64,000 nt of DNA from Alistipes megaguti. GTDB lineage: Bacteria > Bacteroidota > Bacteroidia > Bacteroidales > Rikenellaceae. Positions 8,632 through 16,622 of this stretch are shown here, piece after piece. Position 1 is the first letter of the stretch; each line of letters starts with the position of its first letter. Location: contig NZ_LR027382.1 of the NCBI RefSeq assembly GCF_900604385.1, positions 2,774,076 through 2,838,075 of the forward strand, read 5' to 3'. Position numbers and translations under genes: made by a program. Under the pieces are notes generated by a model. That model had not been told where the DNA came from and made no database searches. It was given only the letters and a program-made list of their open reading frames with translations.

Positions 8632-9414
8632 ATGTACGAGGAGTATCTGGAGTTCGCCGTCGGGCTGGCCCGGCAGGCCGGAGCCATTCAGATGGAGAGT
8701 TTCCGGGGCGGCGATCTCGGGGTAGAGGCCAAGTCGAACCTCTACGACGTGGTGACGCGCGTCGACAAGGCCTGCGAGGCGCTCATCGCCCGCAGCATCA
8801 CGGAGCGTTATCCCGACCACGCCCTGCTGGGCGAGGAGGGCGGTCTGCGCGGCCGGGCCGACAGCGAGTGGCGCTGGGTGGTCGACCCGCTGGACGGCAC
8901 AACCAACTACAGCCAGGGACTGCCTCTCTTTACGGTCTCGATCGCCCTGCAACGGAACGGGCAGCCGGTTGTCGGCGTCGTCTATGCCCCCTGCGTGGAC
9001 GAGCTCTACACGGCGGTCCGCGACGACGGGGCATGGCTTGCGGAACGCGGCCGCGAACCCCGGCAGATTCATGTTGCCCGGAAAGAGGATCTGCAGACGG
9101 CGGTCCTCGTGACGGGATTTCCCTACGACAAGGCCTCCAACGCGGACAACAATCTGGACAACGTCTCGCGCATTCTGACCCGCATCCGCGGATTGCGCCG
9201 GCTGGGGTCGGCGGCCTACGACCTGTGCTGCGTGGCGGCCGGTTGGACCGACGGTTTCTGGGAGCTGGCTCTCCACGAGTGGGATGTAGCGGCTGGTGAG
9301 TTGATCGTCGCGGAGGCCGGAGGCGTGGTCGAATCGCTGCGCGACAACCGTGGCGTATCGATCGCGGCCGGCAATTCACACATGGTCGAGACCATGCGGA
9401 AATTCGTCCGATAG
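8632..9414 (+). CDS. Inositol monophosphatase family protein (SuhB-like)
   Basis: 260 residues starting MYEEYLEFAVGLARQAG; the ATG lies four bases after the dipeptidase stop. Metal-binding motifs of the family are intact: LLGEEGG, VDPLDGTTNYSQG, and the C-terminal WDVAAGELIVAEAGG. The family removes phosphate from inositol-1-phosphate and related sugar phosphates using Mg, and some members also act as RNA-polymerase-associated SuhB. The substrate is not defined by sequence. A longer frame is open upstream inside the dipeptidase gene, but homology begins at this Met. Confidence 0.88.
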   Translation: MYEEYLEFAVGLARQAGAIQMESFRGGDLGVEAKSNLYDVVTRVDKACEALIARSITERYPDHALLGEEGGLRGRADSEWRWVVDPLDGTTNYSQGLPLFTVSIALQRNGQPVVGVVYAPCVDELYTAVRDDGAWLAERGREPRQIHVARKEDLQTAVLVTGFPYDKASNADNNLDNVSRILTRIRGLRRLGSAAYDLCCVAAGWTDGFWELALHEWDVAAGELIVAEAGGVVESLRDNRGVSIAAGNSHMVETMRKFVR

Positions 9415-9458
9415 GCCTGCAGTCGTCGACGTGAGGATCGCCGATTCGGTCACAAACA

Positions 9459-9487
9459 GGGGGTGGAAAACATTTCCCGCCCCTTTT
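9459..9487 (+). terminator. Rho-independent terminator after the inositol phosphatase gene
   Basis: A hairpin pairs GGGG and GGAAA with TTTCC and CCCC across a small internal loop, then TTTT. It sits 45 bases after the stop and before the glmS remnant. Confidence 0.65.
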
Positions 9488-9525
9488 GCATATCTCTTAT
9501 CTTGTGGCTTTAGAAACTGGGAAAC

Positions 9526-10159
9526 ATGTGCGGAATTGTCGGTTATGTCGGACGGCGCGAAGCCTGCCCGATTCTCCTCAAAGGTTTGCATCGCCTCGAA
9601 TACCGTCTCGAAGGCGTATTACCACGAGGTGGCTTCGGCACTGCTTCACCTGCCCGAGACGCTCGAGGAGGTGCTCAAGGTGGCGCCGCAGATCGCCGAC
9701 CTCTCGAAAATCTTCACCTATGCCCGCAACTTCATCTACCTGGGGCGCGGATACAACTACCCCACGGCCCTCGAAGGGGCGCTGAAGCTCAAGGAGATCT
9801 CCTACATCCACGCCGAGGGCTACCCCGCCGCCGAGATGAAGCACGGTCCCATCGCGCTGATCGACGCCGAGATGCCGACCGTGGCCATCGCAACGCCCGA
9901 CCACACCTACGAGAAGACCGCTTCGAACATCGAGGAGATCAAAGCCCGCGGCGGCAAGATCATCGCCGTCTGTGCCCGCGGAGACCGGCAGGTGAGTCGT
10001 TCGGCCGACTACGTCATCGAGGTGCCGGTCATCACCGAGTGTCTCATGCCGGTGGTCGTCTCGGTACCGCTGCAGCTGCTGGCCTACTACATCGCCGTCT
10101 ACAAGGGTCGCAATGTCGATCAAACCCGCAACCTGGCCAAGTCGGTGACCGTCGAGTAG
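9526..10159 (+). pseudogene. glmS: glmS remnant: N-terminal ~27 codons joined out of frame to the C-terminal SIS domain
   Basis: The frame from 9526 begins MCGIVGYVGRREACP and reads to GLHRLEYR, the unmistakable start of glucosamine-fructose-6-phosphate aminotransferase with the catalytic Cys2. From about 9605 the homologous frame shifts by one: SKAYYHEVASALL through YLGRGYNYPTALEGALKL, HAEGYPAAEMKHGP and the terminal QTRNLAKSVTVE is the last ~190 residues. The rest of the glutaminase domain and the first SIS domain (roughly 350-380 residues) are absent. Both frames run through the same bases TCGAATACCG at the join, which could have served as microhomology. GlmS is normally essential for amino-sugar synthesis, so either another copy exists or this is a collapsed assembly. 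Confidence 0.9.
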
Positions 10160-10318
10160 GCGTTGGCGCGGGAACAAACCAAACATCGAAGCTCCCAAGA
10201 GGAAACAGTAACACGAAAGGCCGGATCATCGGGGAATGTTCTCCGCAACAGTTCAGCAAAACGGCGGATCAGGAAACTGCAAGACTTGGAACAACCAGTC
10301 AACTGATAGACGGATTAC
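10160..10318. other. Non-coding gap after the glmS remnant
   Basis: I see no gene, RNA or clear promoter here. Open frames that cross it lack homology-like composition. It leads into the terminator at 10319. Confidence 0.5.
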
Positions 10319-10352
10319 AAAAAAGGTGGAAGCGAAAACTTCCACCTTTTTT
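10319..10352. terminator. Bidirectional rho-independent terminator
   Basis: A perfect 8-bp stem GGTGGAAG/CTTCCACC with loop CGAAAA is flanked by A6 and T6. It separates the plus-strand glmS remnant from the minus-strand DUF2461 gene. The ~145 bases between it and 10499 are rich in CCGG words and hold no recognisable feature. Confidence 0.9.
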
Positions 10353-10498
10353 CATTGCCGGATTGCCGAATTCCGGGTTCTTGTCAGAGAGCGCCGGCTC
10401 CGGTTCCCTATTCGCCGGTCCCGTTCTCCTATTGCTGGAATCCGGCCTTCGTCAGGCTCCGGCTCCGTCCGGCTGCATTCCTCCGGGGAATCCGCCGG

Positions 10499-11185
10499 TC
10501 ACATCTCTTCGTAGGCGTACTGGATGGCCCGGTTCAACTGCGCGATAAAGGGCTGCGTGCGGCGGAACTCCGCGACGACACGCGCCGCCAGATCCTCCGC
10601 ATGCACAAACTCTTCGTCAACCTGCTTCACCAGGCAAAAGTCCTTCTGTTTGAGCAGATCCGCATGTTCCGAATCGGACGGAAAGCCCGTCGGGACCCGC
10701 TTGAGGCGGTTCGTCGAATCGAGCCGAAACCCACGGGCCGCGAGGATCGACTGCTGCATCTCGGCCCCATGGTCCAATACCTCTTCGCGGATCGACCGCA
10801 GCACAGCCGGTTCAAGGCAGACCGCACCCGACCCCAGCAGGTGGTTGCAACCCTTCCCCTCGTCCGTCACCGGTTCGAGCTGGAAGTAGTAACCCGCATA
10901 GCCAGACTTCTTGCCCTTCGGAGCGACAAAGGCGCCGATCCAGGTCTTGTAGGGACGCTTGTCGGGCGAGAAACGCGTATCGCGGGCGATGCGGTAGGTG
11001 CAGTCCTGCGGCCGCAGACCGCGCACCGAGTCGTCGAACGACGCGATGCCCTCGATGAGCTTCGCCGTGAAGTCGGCCCACAACCCCTTGACGTGCGTCC
11101 ACTCCGCCCGGTGGGCATCGAACCACTCGCGGTCGTTGTTCTCATACAGCCGCCGCAGGAAATCCAATATCTCCTCCGTCAGCAT
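10499..11185 (-). CDS. DUF2461 domain protein
   Basis: 228 residues from the ATG at 11185, which follows the glyA stop by one base. The sequence has the DUF2461/TIGR02453 hallmarks: LYENNDREWFDAHRAEW near the start, then RIARDTRFSPDKRPYKTW and GAFVAPKGKKSGYAGYYFQLEP. The family is widespread and has no established activity. A TTG four codons earlier would overlap glyA and is less likely. It is co-transcribed with glyA and lies last in that minus-strand unit. Confidence 0.85.
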   Translation of the reverse strand: MLTEEILDFLRRLYENNDREWFDAHRAEWTHVKGLWADFTAKLIEGIASFDDSVRGLRPQDCTYRIARDTRFSPDKRPYKTWIGAFVAPKGKKSGYAGYYFQLEPVTDEGKGCNHLLGSGAVCLEPAVLRSIREEVLDHGAEMQQSILAARGFRLDSTNRLKRVPTGFPSDSEHADLLKQKDFCLVKQVDEEFVHAEDLAARVVAEFRRTQPFIAQLNRAIQYAYEEM

Positions 11186-11186
11186 G

Positions 11187-12467
11187 CTACCAGGCAAAGA
11201 GTGGATAGTTGGCCATCAGCGCGTTGACCTCCTTGCGGACGGCGGCGATGTTGGCCTCGTTCTCCGGATCGTTCAGCACCCGGTCGATCAGCCCGACGAT
11301 GTAGTCCATCTGATCCTCCTTCAGGCCGCGCGTGGTGATGGCCGGCGTACCGAAGCGCAGTCCCGAGGTCTGGAACGGCGAGCGCGAATCGAACGGAACC
11401 ATGTTCTTGTTGGTCGTGATGTCGGCCGCAACGAGGCACTTCTCGGCCAGCTTGCCCGTCAGATCGGGGAACTTCGTGCGCAGGTCGACCAGCATCAGGT
11501 GGTTGTCCGTACCGCCCGAGACGATCTTGTATCCACGCTTCATGAAGGCTTCGGCCATGGCGGCGGCATTCTTCTTGACCTGGAGCTGGTACTCCTTGTA
11601 CTCGGGCTGCAGCGCTTCACCGAAGGCCACGGCCTTGGCTGCAATGACGTGCTCCAGCGGCCCGCCCTGGATGCCGGGGAAGACCGATGCATTGAGAATC
11701 TGCGACATCATCTTCACGGCGCCCTTCGGCGTGGTGAGCCCCCACGGATTCTCGAAATCCTTGCCCATGAGGATGATACCTCCGCGCGGACCGCGCAGCG
11801 TCTTGTGGGTCGTCGAGGTGACGATATGGGCGTATTTCACCGGGTTGTCCAACAGCCCGGCGGCGATCAGACCCGCCGTGTGGGCCATGTCGACCATCAG
11901 CAGCGCGCCCACCTTGTCGGCGATCTCACGCATGCGCTTGTAGTCCCACTCGCGCGAATAGGCCGAAGCGCCGCCCACGATCAGTTTCGGACGGCACTCC
12001 ATGGCCAGCTGCTCCATGGCATCGTAGTCGATGCGGCCCGTAGCCTCGTCCAGCCGGTAGCCGACGGCCTTGAAGTACTTGCCCGACATGTTGACCGGCG
12101 AACCGTGCGAAAGGTGGCCACCGTGTGCGAGGTCCAGCCCCATAAAGGTGTCGCCCGGCTGCATGCAGGCGAAGAAGACCGCCATGTTGGCCTGGGCGCC
12201 CGAGTGCGGCTGAACGTTGGCCCACTCCGCACCGTAGAGTTCGCAAAGACGCTCGATGGCCAGCGACTCCACCTTGTCAACCACCTCGCAACCTCCGTAG
12301 TAACGTGCTCCGGGGTAACCTTCGGCATACTTGTTCGTGAGCACCGAGCCCATGGCCTCCATCACCTCATCGCTGACGAAGTTCTCCGAGGCGATCAGCT
12401 CGATGCCGTGCATCTGACGGCTCCGCTCTTCGGAAATCAGATCGAAAATCCGGGAATCTCTTTTCAT
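11187..12467 (-). CDS. glyA: Serine hydroxymethyltransferase
   Basis: 426 residues. The PLP-binding lysine lies in the signature TSTTHKTLRGPRGG, and the N-terminal IELIASENFVSDEVMEAMGS, GYPGARYYGG and VQPHSGAQANMAV motifs are intact. The enzyme interconverts serine and glycine while loading one-carbon units on tetrahydrofolate. It forms a minus-strand unit with the exported unknown upstream (16-base gap) and DUF2461 downstream (1-base gap). Confidence 0.97.
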   Translation of the reverse strand: MKRDSRIFDLISEERSRQMHGIELIASENFVSDEVMEAMGSVLTNKYAEGYPGARYYGGCEVVDKVESLAIERLCELYGAEWANVQPHSGAQANMAVFFACMQPGDTFMGLDLAHGGHLSHGSPVNMSGKYFKAVGYRLDEATGRIDYDAMEQLAMECRPKLIVGGASAYSREWDYKRMREIADKVGALLMVDMAHTAGLIAAGLLDNPVKYAHIVTSTTHKTLRGPRGGIILMGKDFENPWGLTTPKGAVKMMSQILNASVFPGIQGGPLEHVIAAKAVAFGEALQPEYKEYQLQVKKNAAAMAEAFMKRGYKIVSGGTDNHLMLVDLRTKFPDLTGKLAEKCLVAADITTNKNMVPFDSRSPFQTSGLRFGTPAITTRGLKEDQMDYIVGLIDRVLNDPENEANIAAVRKEVNALMANYPLFAW

Positions 12468-12483
12468 GTTCTTTTATCAAGGG

Positions 12484-13128
12484 TTATTGAGTGATTTTTT
12501 TCAGTTCCACGACGCTGGCCACCCCTTCGCAAACGGGAATCTCCTGCCGCACGAGGCCGATGCCCGGGGCCATCCACTGGATCATGCGGCCCGCAACCTC
12601 CTGGTCACCCAGAGTCGTGAGGGTGCAGAACTCGAGGCGCACGGCGTCGAACTTTCCGGCCGGCGTGCGGATCGGTCCGCAGGAGGCAACGCGCACGCTG
12701 TCCGAACGCACGGAGAGGGTCGTGCGTTCGTCCCCGCGCGTTCCCGAGACCGAGAATCCGAAGCCCGGAAAGAGATCGCCCGGATTCATCTCGGCGGGCA
12801 AGGCCAGATTCCGGGTTCGAAAATCCACATCCCGCACCTGCAGCGTATCGAGCAGGGCCTGCATCTCTGCCGGGACTTCGATCTGCAGAACCGTCGAATC
12901 GGGATAGATCCGCCAGCGTTCGACGATCGGATTATTCTCTTTGGTGTAGGTCAGGGTAATTTCGCCGTTGTCGTCCGACGCGACAAGTTTGTCGAGCGTG
13001 CCTGTCCGTACACCGCCGATCGACTCTTCGTAGATCAGGCGCCGGCCGGCCGTGGTGCAGATCCACGGTTCAGCGGCCGACGCAACGGCGGCTGTGAGGA
13101 TCATCAACGGCAGTATGAAGCGCTTCAT
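12484..13128 (-). CDS. Exported protein of unknown function
   Basis: 214 residues starting MKRFILPLMILTAAVASAAEP, a clear signal peptide with an Ala-x-Ala cleavage site, so it is periplasmic or outer-membrane associated. The mature part looks beta-rich, with two Cys (ICTTAGRRL and FCTLTTLGD) and one more in ASCGPIRTP. I do not recognise a family. The position upstream of glyA, 16 bases apart, suggests co-transcription without explaining function. An upstream in-frame extension exists but would lose the signal peptide. Confidence 0.7.
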   Translation of the reverse strand: MKRFILPLMILTAAVASAAEPWICTTAGRRLIYEESIGGVRTGTLDKLVASDDNGEITLTYTKENNPIVERWRIYPDSTVLQIEVPAEMQALLDTLQVRDVDFRTRNLALPAEMNPGDLFPGFGFSVSGTRGDERTTLSVRSDSVRVASCGPIRTPAGKFDAVRLEFCTLTTLGDQEVAGRMIQWMAPGIGLVRQEIPVCEGVASVVELKKITQ

Positions 13129-13223
13129 CGGGCAGGCATGCTTTTCGGACAGTAAAGATAAGCAATTTTGACGAAATTCATCTCCCGAACGTGTCATTAA
13201 GAACGGGTTTCGGATATTTTTCC

Positions 13224-13231
13224 TATCTTTG
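13224..13231 (+). promoter_or_regulatory. fabG promoter -7 box
   Basis: TATCTTTG matches the Bacteroidetes TAnnTTTG consensus and lies 43 bases ahead of the fabG ATG, with TTTCGG at about -33. Confidence 0.8.
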
Positions 13232-13273
13232 CGCTGCAAAATTGGTTGATATTACCTTTAAAATAATACGATT

Positions 13274-14020
13274 ATGAAATTGCTCGAAGGAAAAGTGGCC
13301 GTCATCACCGGTGCCGCACGCGGTATCGGCAAGGCCATCGCTCTGAAATTCGCTTCGGAAGGTGCCGACGTCGCCTTCACCGATCTGGTGATCGACGAGA
13401 ACGGAAAGGCTACCGAGGCCGAAATCGCCGCCCTCGGCGTCAAGGCCAAAGGCTATGCCTCGAACGCCGCCAACTTCGAAGAGACCCATCAGGTCATCAA
13501 GCAGATCCTGGAGGACTTCGGCCGCATCGACATCCTGGTCAACAACGCCGGAATCACGAAGGACGGGCTGATGATGCGCATGTCCGAGGCGCAGTGGGAT
13601 GCCGTGCTGACGGTCAACCTCAAGTCGGCATTCAACTTCATCCACGCCGTGATGCCGATCATGGCCCGTCAGAAGAGCGGCTCGATCATCAACATGTCGT
13701 CCGTCGTCGGCGTGAGCGGCAATGCCGGGCAGTGCAACTACTCCGCCTCGAAGGCCGGTATGATCGGTCTGGCCAAGTCGATCGCCAAGGAGATGGGTTC
13801 GCGCGGCATCCGTGCCAACTGCATCGCCCCGGGTTTCATCATGACCGACATGACCGACAAGCTCCCCGACTCGGTCAAGGAGGAGTGGTACAAGCAGATT
13901 CCGCTGCGTCGCGGCGGTACGCCCGAGGAGGTCGCCAAGGTGGCCCTGTTCCTCGCGTCGGATCTCTCGTCGTATGTCAGCGGCCAGGTGATCCACTGCT
14001 GCGGTGCCATGAACTGCTAA
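13274..14020 (+). CDS. fabG: 3-oxoacyl-[acyl-carrier-protein] reductase
   Basis: 248 residues of the classical short-chain dehydrogenase family. The NADP-binding TGAARGIGKA lies near residue 12, the NNAG motif (LVNNAGITKDG) follows, and the catalytic Ser-Tyr-Lys set is seen in MSSVVGVSG and CNYSASKAGMIG. The RANCIAPGFIMTDMTD and GGTPEEVAKV segments match FabG. It reduces 3-oxoacyl-ACP in fatty acid elongation. Transcribed alone from a strong promoter, with a terminator at 14084. Confidence 0.93.
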   Translation: MKLLEGKVAVITGAARGIGKAIALKFASEGADVAFTDLVIDENGKATEAEIAALGVKAKGYASNAANFEETHQVIKQILEDFGRIDILVNNAGITKDGLMMRMSEAQWDAVLTVNLKSAFNFIHAVMPIMARQKSGSIINMSSVVGVSGNAGQCNYSASKAGMIGLAKSIAKEMGSRGIRANCIAPGFIMTDMTDKLPDSVKEEWYKQIPLRRGGTPEEVAKVALFLASDLSSYVSGQVIHCCGAMNC

Positions 14021-14034
14021 ACCACCGGTGGAGG

Positions 14035-14065
14035 GGGGCTAACCCCTTTTTTTGGGGGCTAACCC
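14035..14065. repeat. Tandem short hairpins GGGG-CTAA-CCCC
   Basis: GGGGCTAACCCC at 14035-14046 and GGGGGCTAACCC at 14054-14065, each a small self-complementary unit followed by T-rich sequence, immediately after fabG. They may act as weak terminators ahead of the stronger one at 14084. Confidence 0.5.
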
Positions 14066-14083
14066 TTTCTTACGGACTTTTTT

Positions 14084-14115
14084 CGGAGCGTTTCCTTGGA
14101 GGCGCTCCGTTTTTT
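14084..14115 (+). terminator. Rho-independent terminator after fabG
   Basis: Stem CGGAGCG/CGCTCCG with a 12-base loop, then a run of T. Confidence 0.85.
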
Positions 14116-14285
14116 GTGTCCGGATCCGAAGATCGGACAAATGGTTGCGTTTTTGTCCCACAGGTTGCCAATTTTACTCCAAAGGGTTGGCGCTGACAAA
14201 TTTTTCGCTATATTTGGAGAATATAGGATGCGCCTCGGCAATGCAAAAAATCAGCAAGCTGTTTTTTGGCGTTGCGCTCGCCTTT

Positions 14286-14296
14286 CACTATATTTG
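14286..14296 (+). promoter_or_regulatory. Candidate promoter for the PorV/PorQ-like gene
   Basis: A TATATTTG box lies about 60 bases upstream of the ATG at 14357; a second TATATTTG lies about 80 bases further upstream, near 14207-14214. Either could drive the gene. The rest of 14116-14285 shows no gene. Confidence 0.5.
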
Positions 14297-14356
14297 TCCA
14301 ATGCGGAAGCCGGCCGAGCGTCGTGCCGGGTTTCCGCCAGACCACTCAGTTGCAGT

Positions 14357-15235
14357 ATGAAACGATTCGTGATCCTTTTGGCGGCCGTTGCGGCTCTGCA
14401 TGGCGCCGTTTCGGCCCAGGAGGCCACCCTTCCGAGTCCCGATGCCAAGGCCATCGGCATGGGCGGCGTGATGATGACCACGCTCTCCAGTTCGCATGCC
14501 ATCTACAACAACCCGGCGCTGGTCGCCTTCTCGATGACCCCGTCGCAGATATCCTCCTCCTACTACGGTCAGGGACAATTCGACTACTATGCCGTCTCGG
14601 GAAGCTGCCGCATCAACGTCTCCAATATCGTGCAGGCCGGCTGGCGGCAATATCTGCGCGAAAACGGCAACAACGACATGGCCGTCGATCTGGGATACAC
14701 GCGGCGGATCAACGAACGGTGGGCCGTCGGTATCGTGGGACGCTATCTGCATCTGCGACGTCCCGACGCTTCGGCCGATGCCCTGGCCGCCGACGTGAGC
14801 GTCGCCTATCAACTGCCGCTGGAGATCGGCAGCTACTCCACGCTGCGGGCCGGCGCCAAACTGGCCAATCTCGGTGCGTATCTCTCCGATACCGACCACT
14901 CGCTGCCCGTCGATCTCACGGCCGGCGCAGCCCTCGATACGTTCCTCAGCGATGCCCACGAAATCACGGTCGGCGCCGATCTGGGCTACTATTTCTACCC
15001 GAAGGATGTCCGGGGCTACCAGATGTCACTCGGCGTGGAGTACAACCTCATGCAGCTCGTCCAGTTCCGGGGCGGCTATCACTACGGCGAACAGCGCTAT
15101 TACTATCCCAGCTACTGGTCGGCAGGCGTCGGGGTGCGCATCCTGCATCTGCGTCTCGACTTCGCCTACCTTTTCGCCAAGAAGGAGACTCTGTTGCGCA
15201 ACACCTACAGTCTGAGTTTCGGCTTCGACTTCTGA
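14357..15235 (+). CDS. PorV/PorQ-family outer-membrane protein
   Basis: 292 residues starting MKRFVILLAAVAALHGAVSAQ, a signal peptide cleaved after SAQ. The mature N-terminus reads DAKAIGMGGVMMTTLSSSHA then IYNNPALVAF, the hallmark of FadL-like PorV/PorQ barrels of Bacteroidetes. Repeating amphipathic strands end in LSFGFDF with a terminal aromatic residue. Members are beta-barrels, some serving the type IX secretion system. No other type IX gene is nearby, so a secretion role is only a family-level possibility. An open frame extends upstream of the signal peptide but carries no support. Confidence 0.78.
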   Translation: MKRFVILLAAVAALHGAVSAQEATLPSPDAKAIGMGGVMMTTLSSSHAIYNNPALVAFSMTPSQISSSYYGQGQFDYYAVSGSCRINVSNIVQAGWRQYLRENGNNDMAVDLGYTRRINERWAVGIVGRYLHLRRPDASADALAADVSVAYQLPLEIGSYSTLRAGAKLANLGAYLSDTDHSLPVDLTAGAALDTFLSDAHEITVGADLGYYFYPKDVRGYQMSLGVEYNLMQLVQFRGGYHYGEQRYYYPSYWSAGVGVRILHLRLDFAYLFAKKETLLRNTYSLSFGFDF

Positions 15236-15293
15236 GACGGTGCCGCCGGGCCGGTGATACAGGGAGGAGCGGATCCTGTGCCAGGATGAATGC

Positions 15294-15773
15294 TCAATCC
15301 TTCCGACGCCGAATATCCTCCAGCAAACCCTCGCAACCGTCCTCCAACAGGTTCAGCACCAGCTCGAACCCGTCGTGACCTTCGTAATAGGGGTCGGGAA
15401 CGTAGCTCCAGTCGGGATGATGACGGCAGAAATCGGTCATGCGGTAGATCTTCTGCGCCGCGGCCCGCGACGGAGCCATCCGGTGAAGCGTTTCGTAATT
15501 CATGTCGTCCATGACGATGATCCGGTCGAAACGGTCGAGATCCTCCTCCCGAATCTGACGGGCCCGGTGGGTCAATGCATACCCCCGGCGGGCTGCGGCG
15601 CTGCGCATCCGAGGATCGGGCAGGTCACCCCGATGACCGCCGTACGTGCCGGCCGAATCCACTTCGATTGCATCCGCAAGCCCCGCCCGTTCGATCCGGT
15701 CCCGCAGAATGCCCTCGGCGGCCGGAGAGCGGCAAATGTTGCCCAAACAGACAAAAAGTACACGTGTTTTCAT
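15294..15773 (-). CDS. Low-molecular-weight protein-tyrosine phosphatase
   Basis: 159 residues. The phosphate loop CLGNICRS near residue 8 is the C-x5-R-S catalytic motif, and VPDPYYEGHDGFELVLNLLE carries the general-acid Asp. The family dephosphorylates phosphotyrosine and arginine-type substrates in the cytoplasm. It stands alone. The start at 15773 is where homology begins; the TATCTTTG box ends only six bases upstream of it, so the message would have almost no leader. Confidence 0.9.
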   Translation of the reverse strand: MKTRVLFVCLGNICRSPAAEGILRDRIERAGLADAIEVDSAGTYGGHRGDLPDPRMRSAAARRGYALTHRARQIREEDLDRFDRIIVMDDMNYETLHRMAPSRAAAQKIYRMTDFCRHHPDWSYVPDPYYEGHDGFELVLNLLEDGCEGLLEDIRRRKD

Positions 15774-15778
15774 CGCCG

Positions 15779-15786
15779 CAAAGATA
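15779..15786 (-). promoter_or_regulatory. Phosphatase promoter -7 box, directly abutting the start codon
   Basis: TATCTTTG on the minus strand, 5 bases from the ATG. Transcription would be expected to begin at or within a few bases of the start codon. Confidence 0.65.
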
Positions 15787-16051
15787 AAGTTTCGGCCGAT
15801 GGTCTCCAAATCCGCCACCGGAATTTTCGGACAAAATTCCCGGAACGCATTTTGCAGTTGGCGTCCGGTTTGGAAAGGTGCTTTTGACCAGAAGATGGTC
15901 CGTTATGCCGGTCCGGGATCTTCCTCCTGCTGCTCCCGGCCGGCTGCAGACCCTTCGTCCGGGCCCCTTTGGCAACCGATCCGACTGAAAAAAATGACCA
16001 TTAGAACAATAATAGAAGCGTTGCACCCCTCGATGTTCAAGGATTTTGTCG

Positions 16052-16059
16052 TAACTTTG
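16052..16059 (+). promoter_or_regulatory. Promoter -7 box for the YtfJ-like/barrel/transferase unit
   Basis: TAACTTTG, a full TAnnTTTG match, 41 bases ahead of the ATG at 16101. The remainder of the 327-base gap from 15774 shows no other feature. Confidence 0.65.
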
Positions 16060-16100
16060 CCTCCGATTTATTGCAACGAAACCGAAAATACCCAGAACCT

Positions 16101-16619
16101 ATGAAGATGAAAGGAATGGTGATGCTGGCAGCCGCAGTGCTGACCCTCTCGACGGTTTCCGCTCAGCAGCTGCCCCGCAAGGTGCAGAATGTCGAGATCC
16201 TCGACCTGAACGGCAAACCCGCCAAATTGCCCCACTTCGGAGAGAAAAACCTCATGATATTCTACGTCGATCCCGACCGGCACAAGCAGAACGAAGACTT
16301 TACCTACGAACTCGAACGCAACCACCGCGCCTCGGGTGACAACCTCTACGGATTCGGTATCATGAACCTCATGGATGCCCCCATGATCCCCAACGGCATG
16401 GCCCGCAGCATGGCCAAAAAACGCACCGAAAAGAACGGCGCCACGGTCCTGGCCGACGAAGGCCGCATCCTGAGCAAGGCCTGGGGCCTGGGCGACTGCA
16501 ACAACCAGTTCGTACTGCTGATCGTCTCCAAGGAGGGTGAGCTGGTATTCATGCGCAAGGGCGTCCTCTCCGAAGCCGATAAAGAGGCCTTTTACCAAAC
16601 CATCGAGAAGTATCGTTAA
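16101..16619 (+). CDS. Exported thioredoxin-fold protein, YtfJ-like
   Basis: 172 residues beginning MKMKGMVMLAAAVLTLSTVSA, a signal peptide. The mature part (PRKVQNVEILDLNGKPAKLP, NLMIFYVDPDRHKQNEDF, then VLADEGRILSKAWGLGDCNN and LLIVSKEGELVFMRKGVLS) has the strand/helix order of a periplasmic thioredoxin/peroxiredoxin-like domain but lacks a CxxC. It resembles the YtfJ family, whose function is not settled. It is three bases upstream of the barrel gene, so the two are probably co-translated. Confidence 0.65.
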   Translation: MKMKGMVMLAAAVLTLSTVSAQQLPRKVQNVEILDLNGKPAKLPHFGEKNLMIFYVDPDRHKQNEDFTYELERNHRASGDNLYGFGIMNLMDAPMIPNGMARSMAKKRTEKNGATVLADEGRILSKAWGLGDCNNQFVLLIVSKEGELVFMRKGVLSEADKEAFYQTIEKYR

Positions 16620-16622
16620 CGC

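Noticed and set aside
9350..9525. An in-frame upstream extension of the glmS C-terminal part
   Set aside because: It overlaps the phosphatase gene and a terminator and has no glmS similarity; the real start of glmS is the MCGIVGYVG at 9526 in another frame.
11186..11197. TTG start for the DUF2461 gene
   Set aside because: It would overlap glyA by 11 bases and add four residues with no homology; the ATG at 11185 is one base after the glyA stop.
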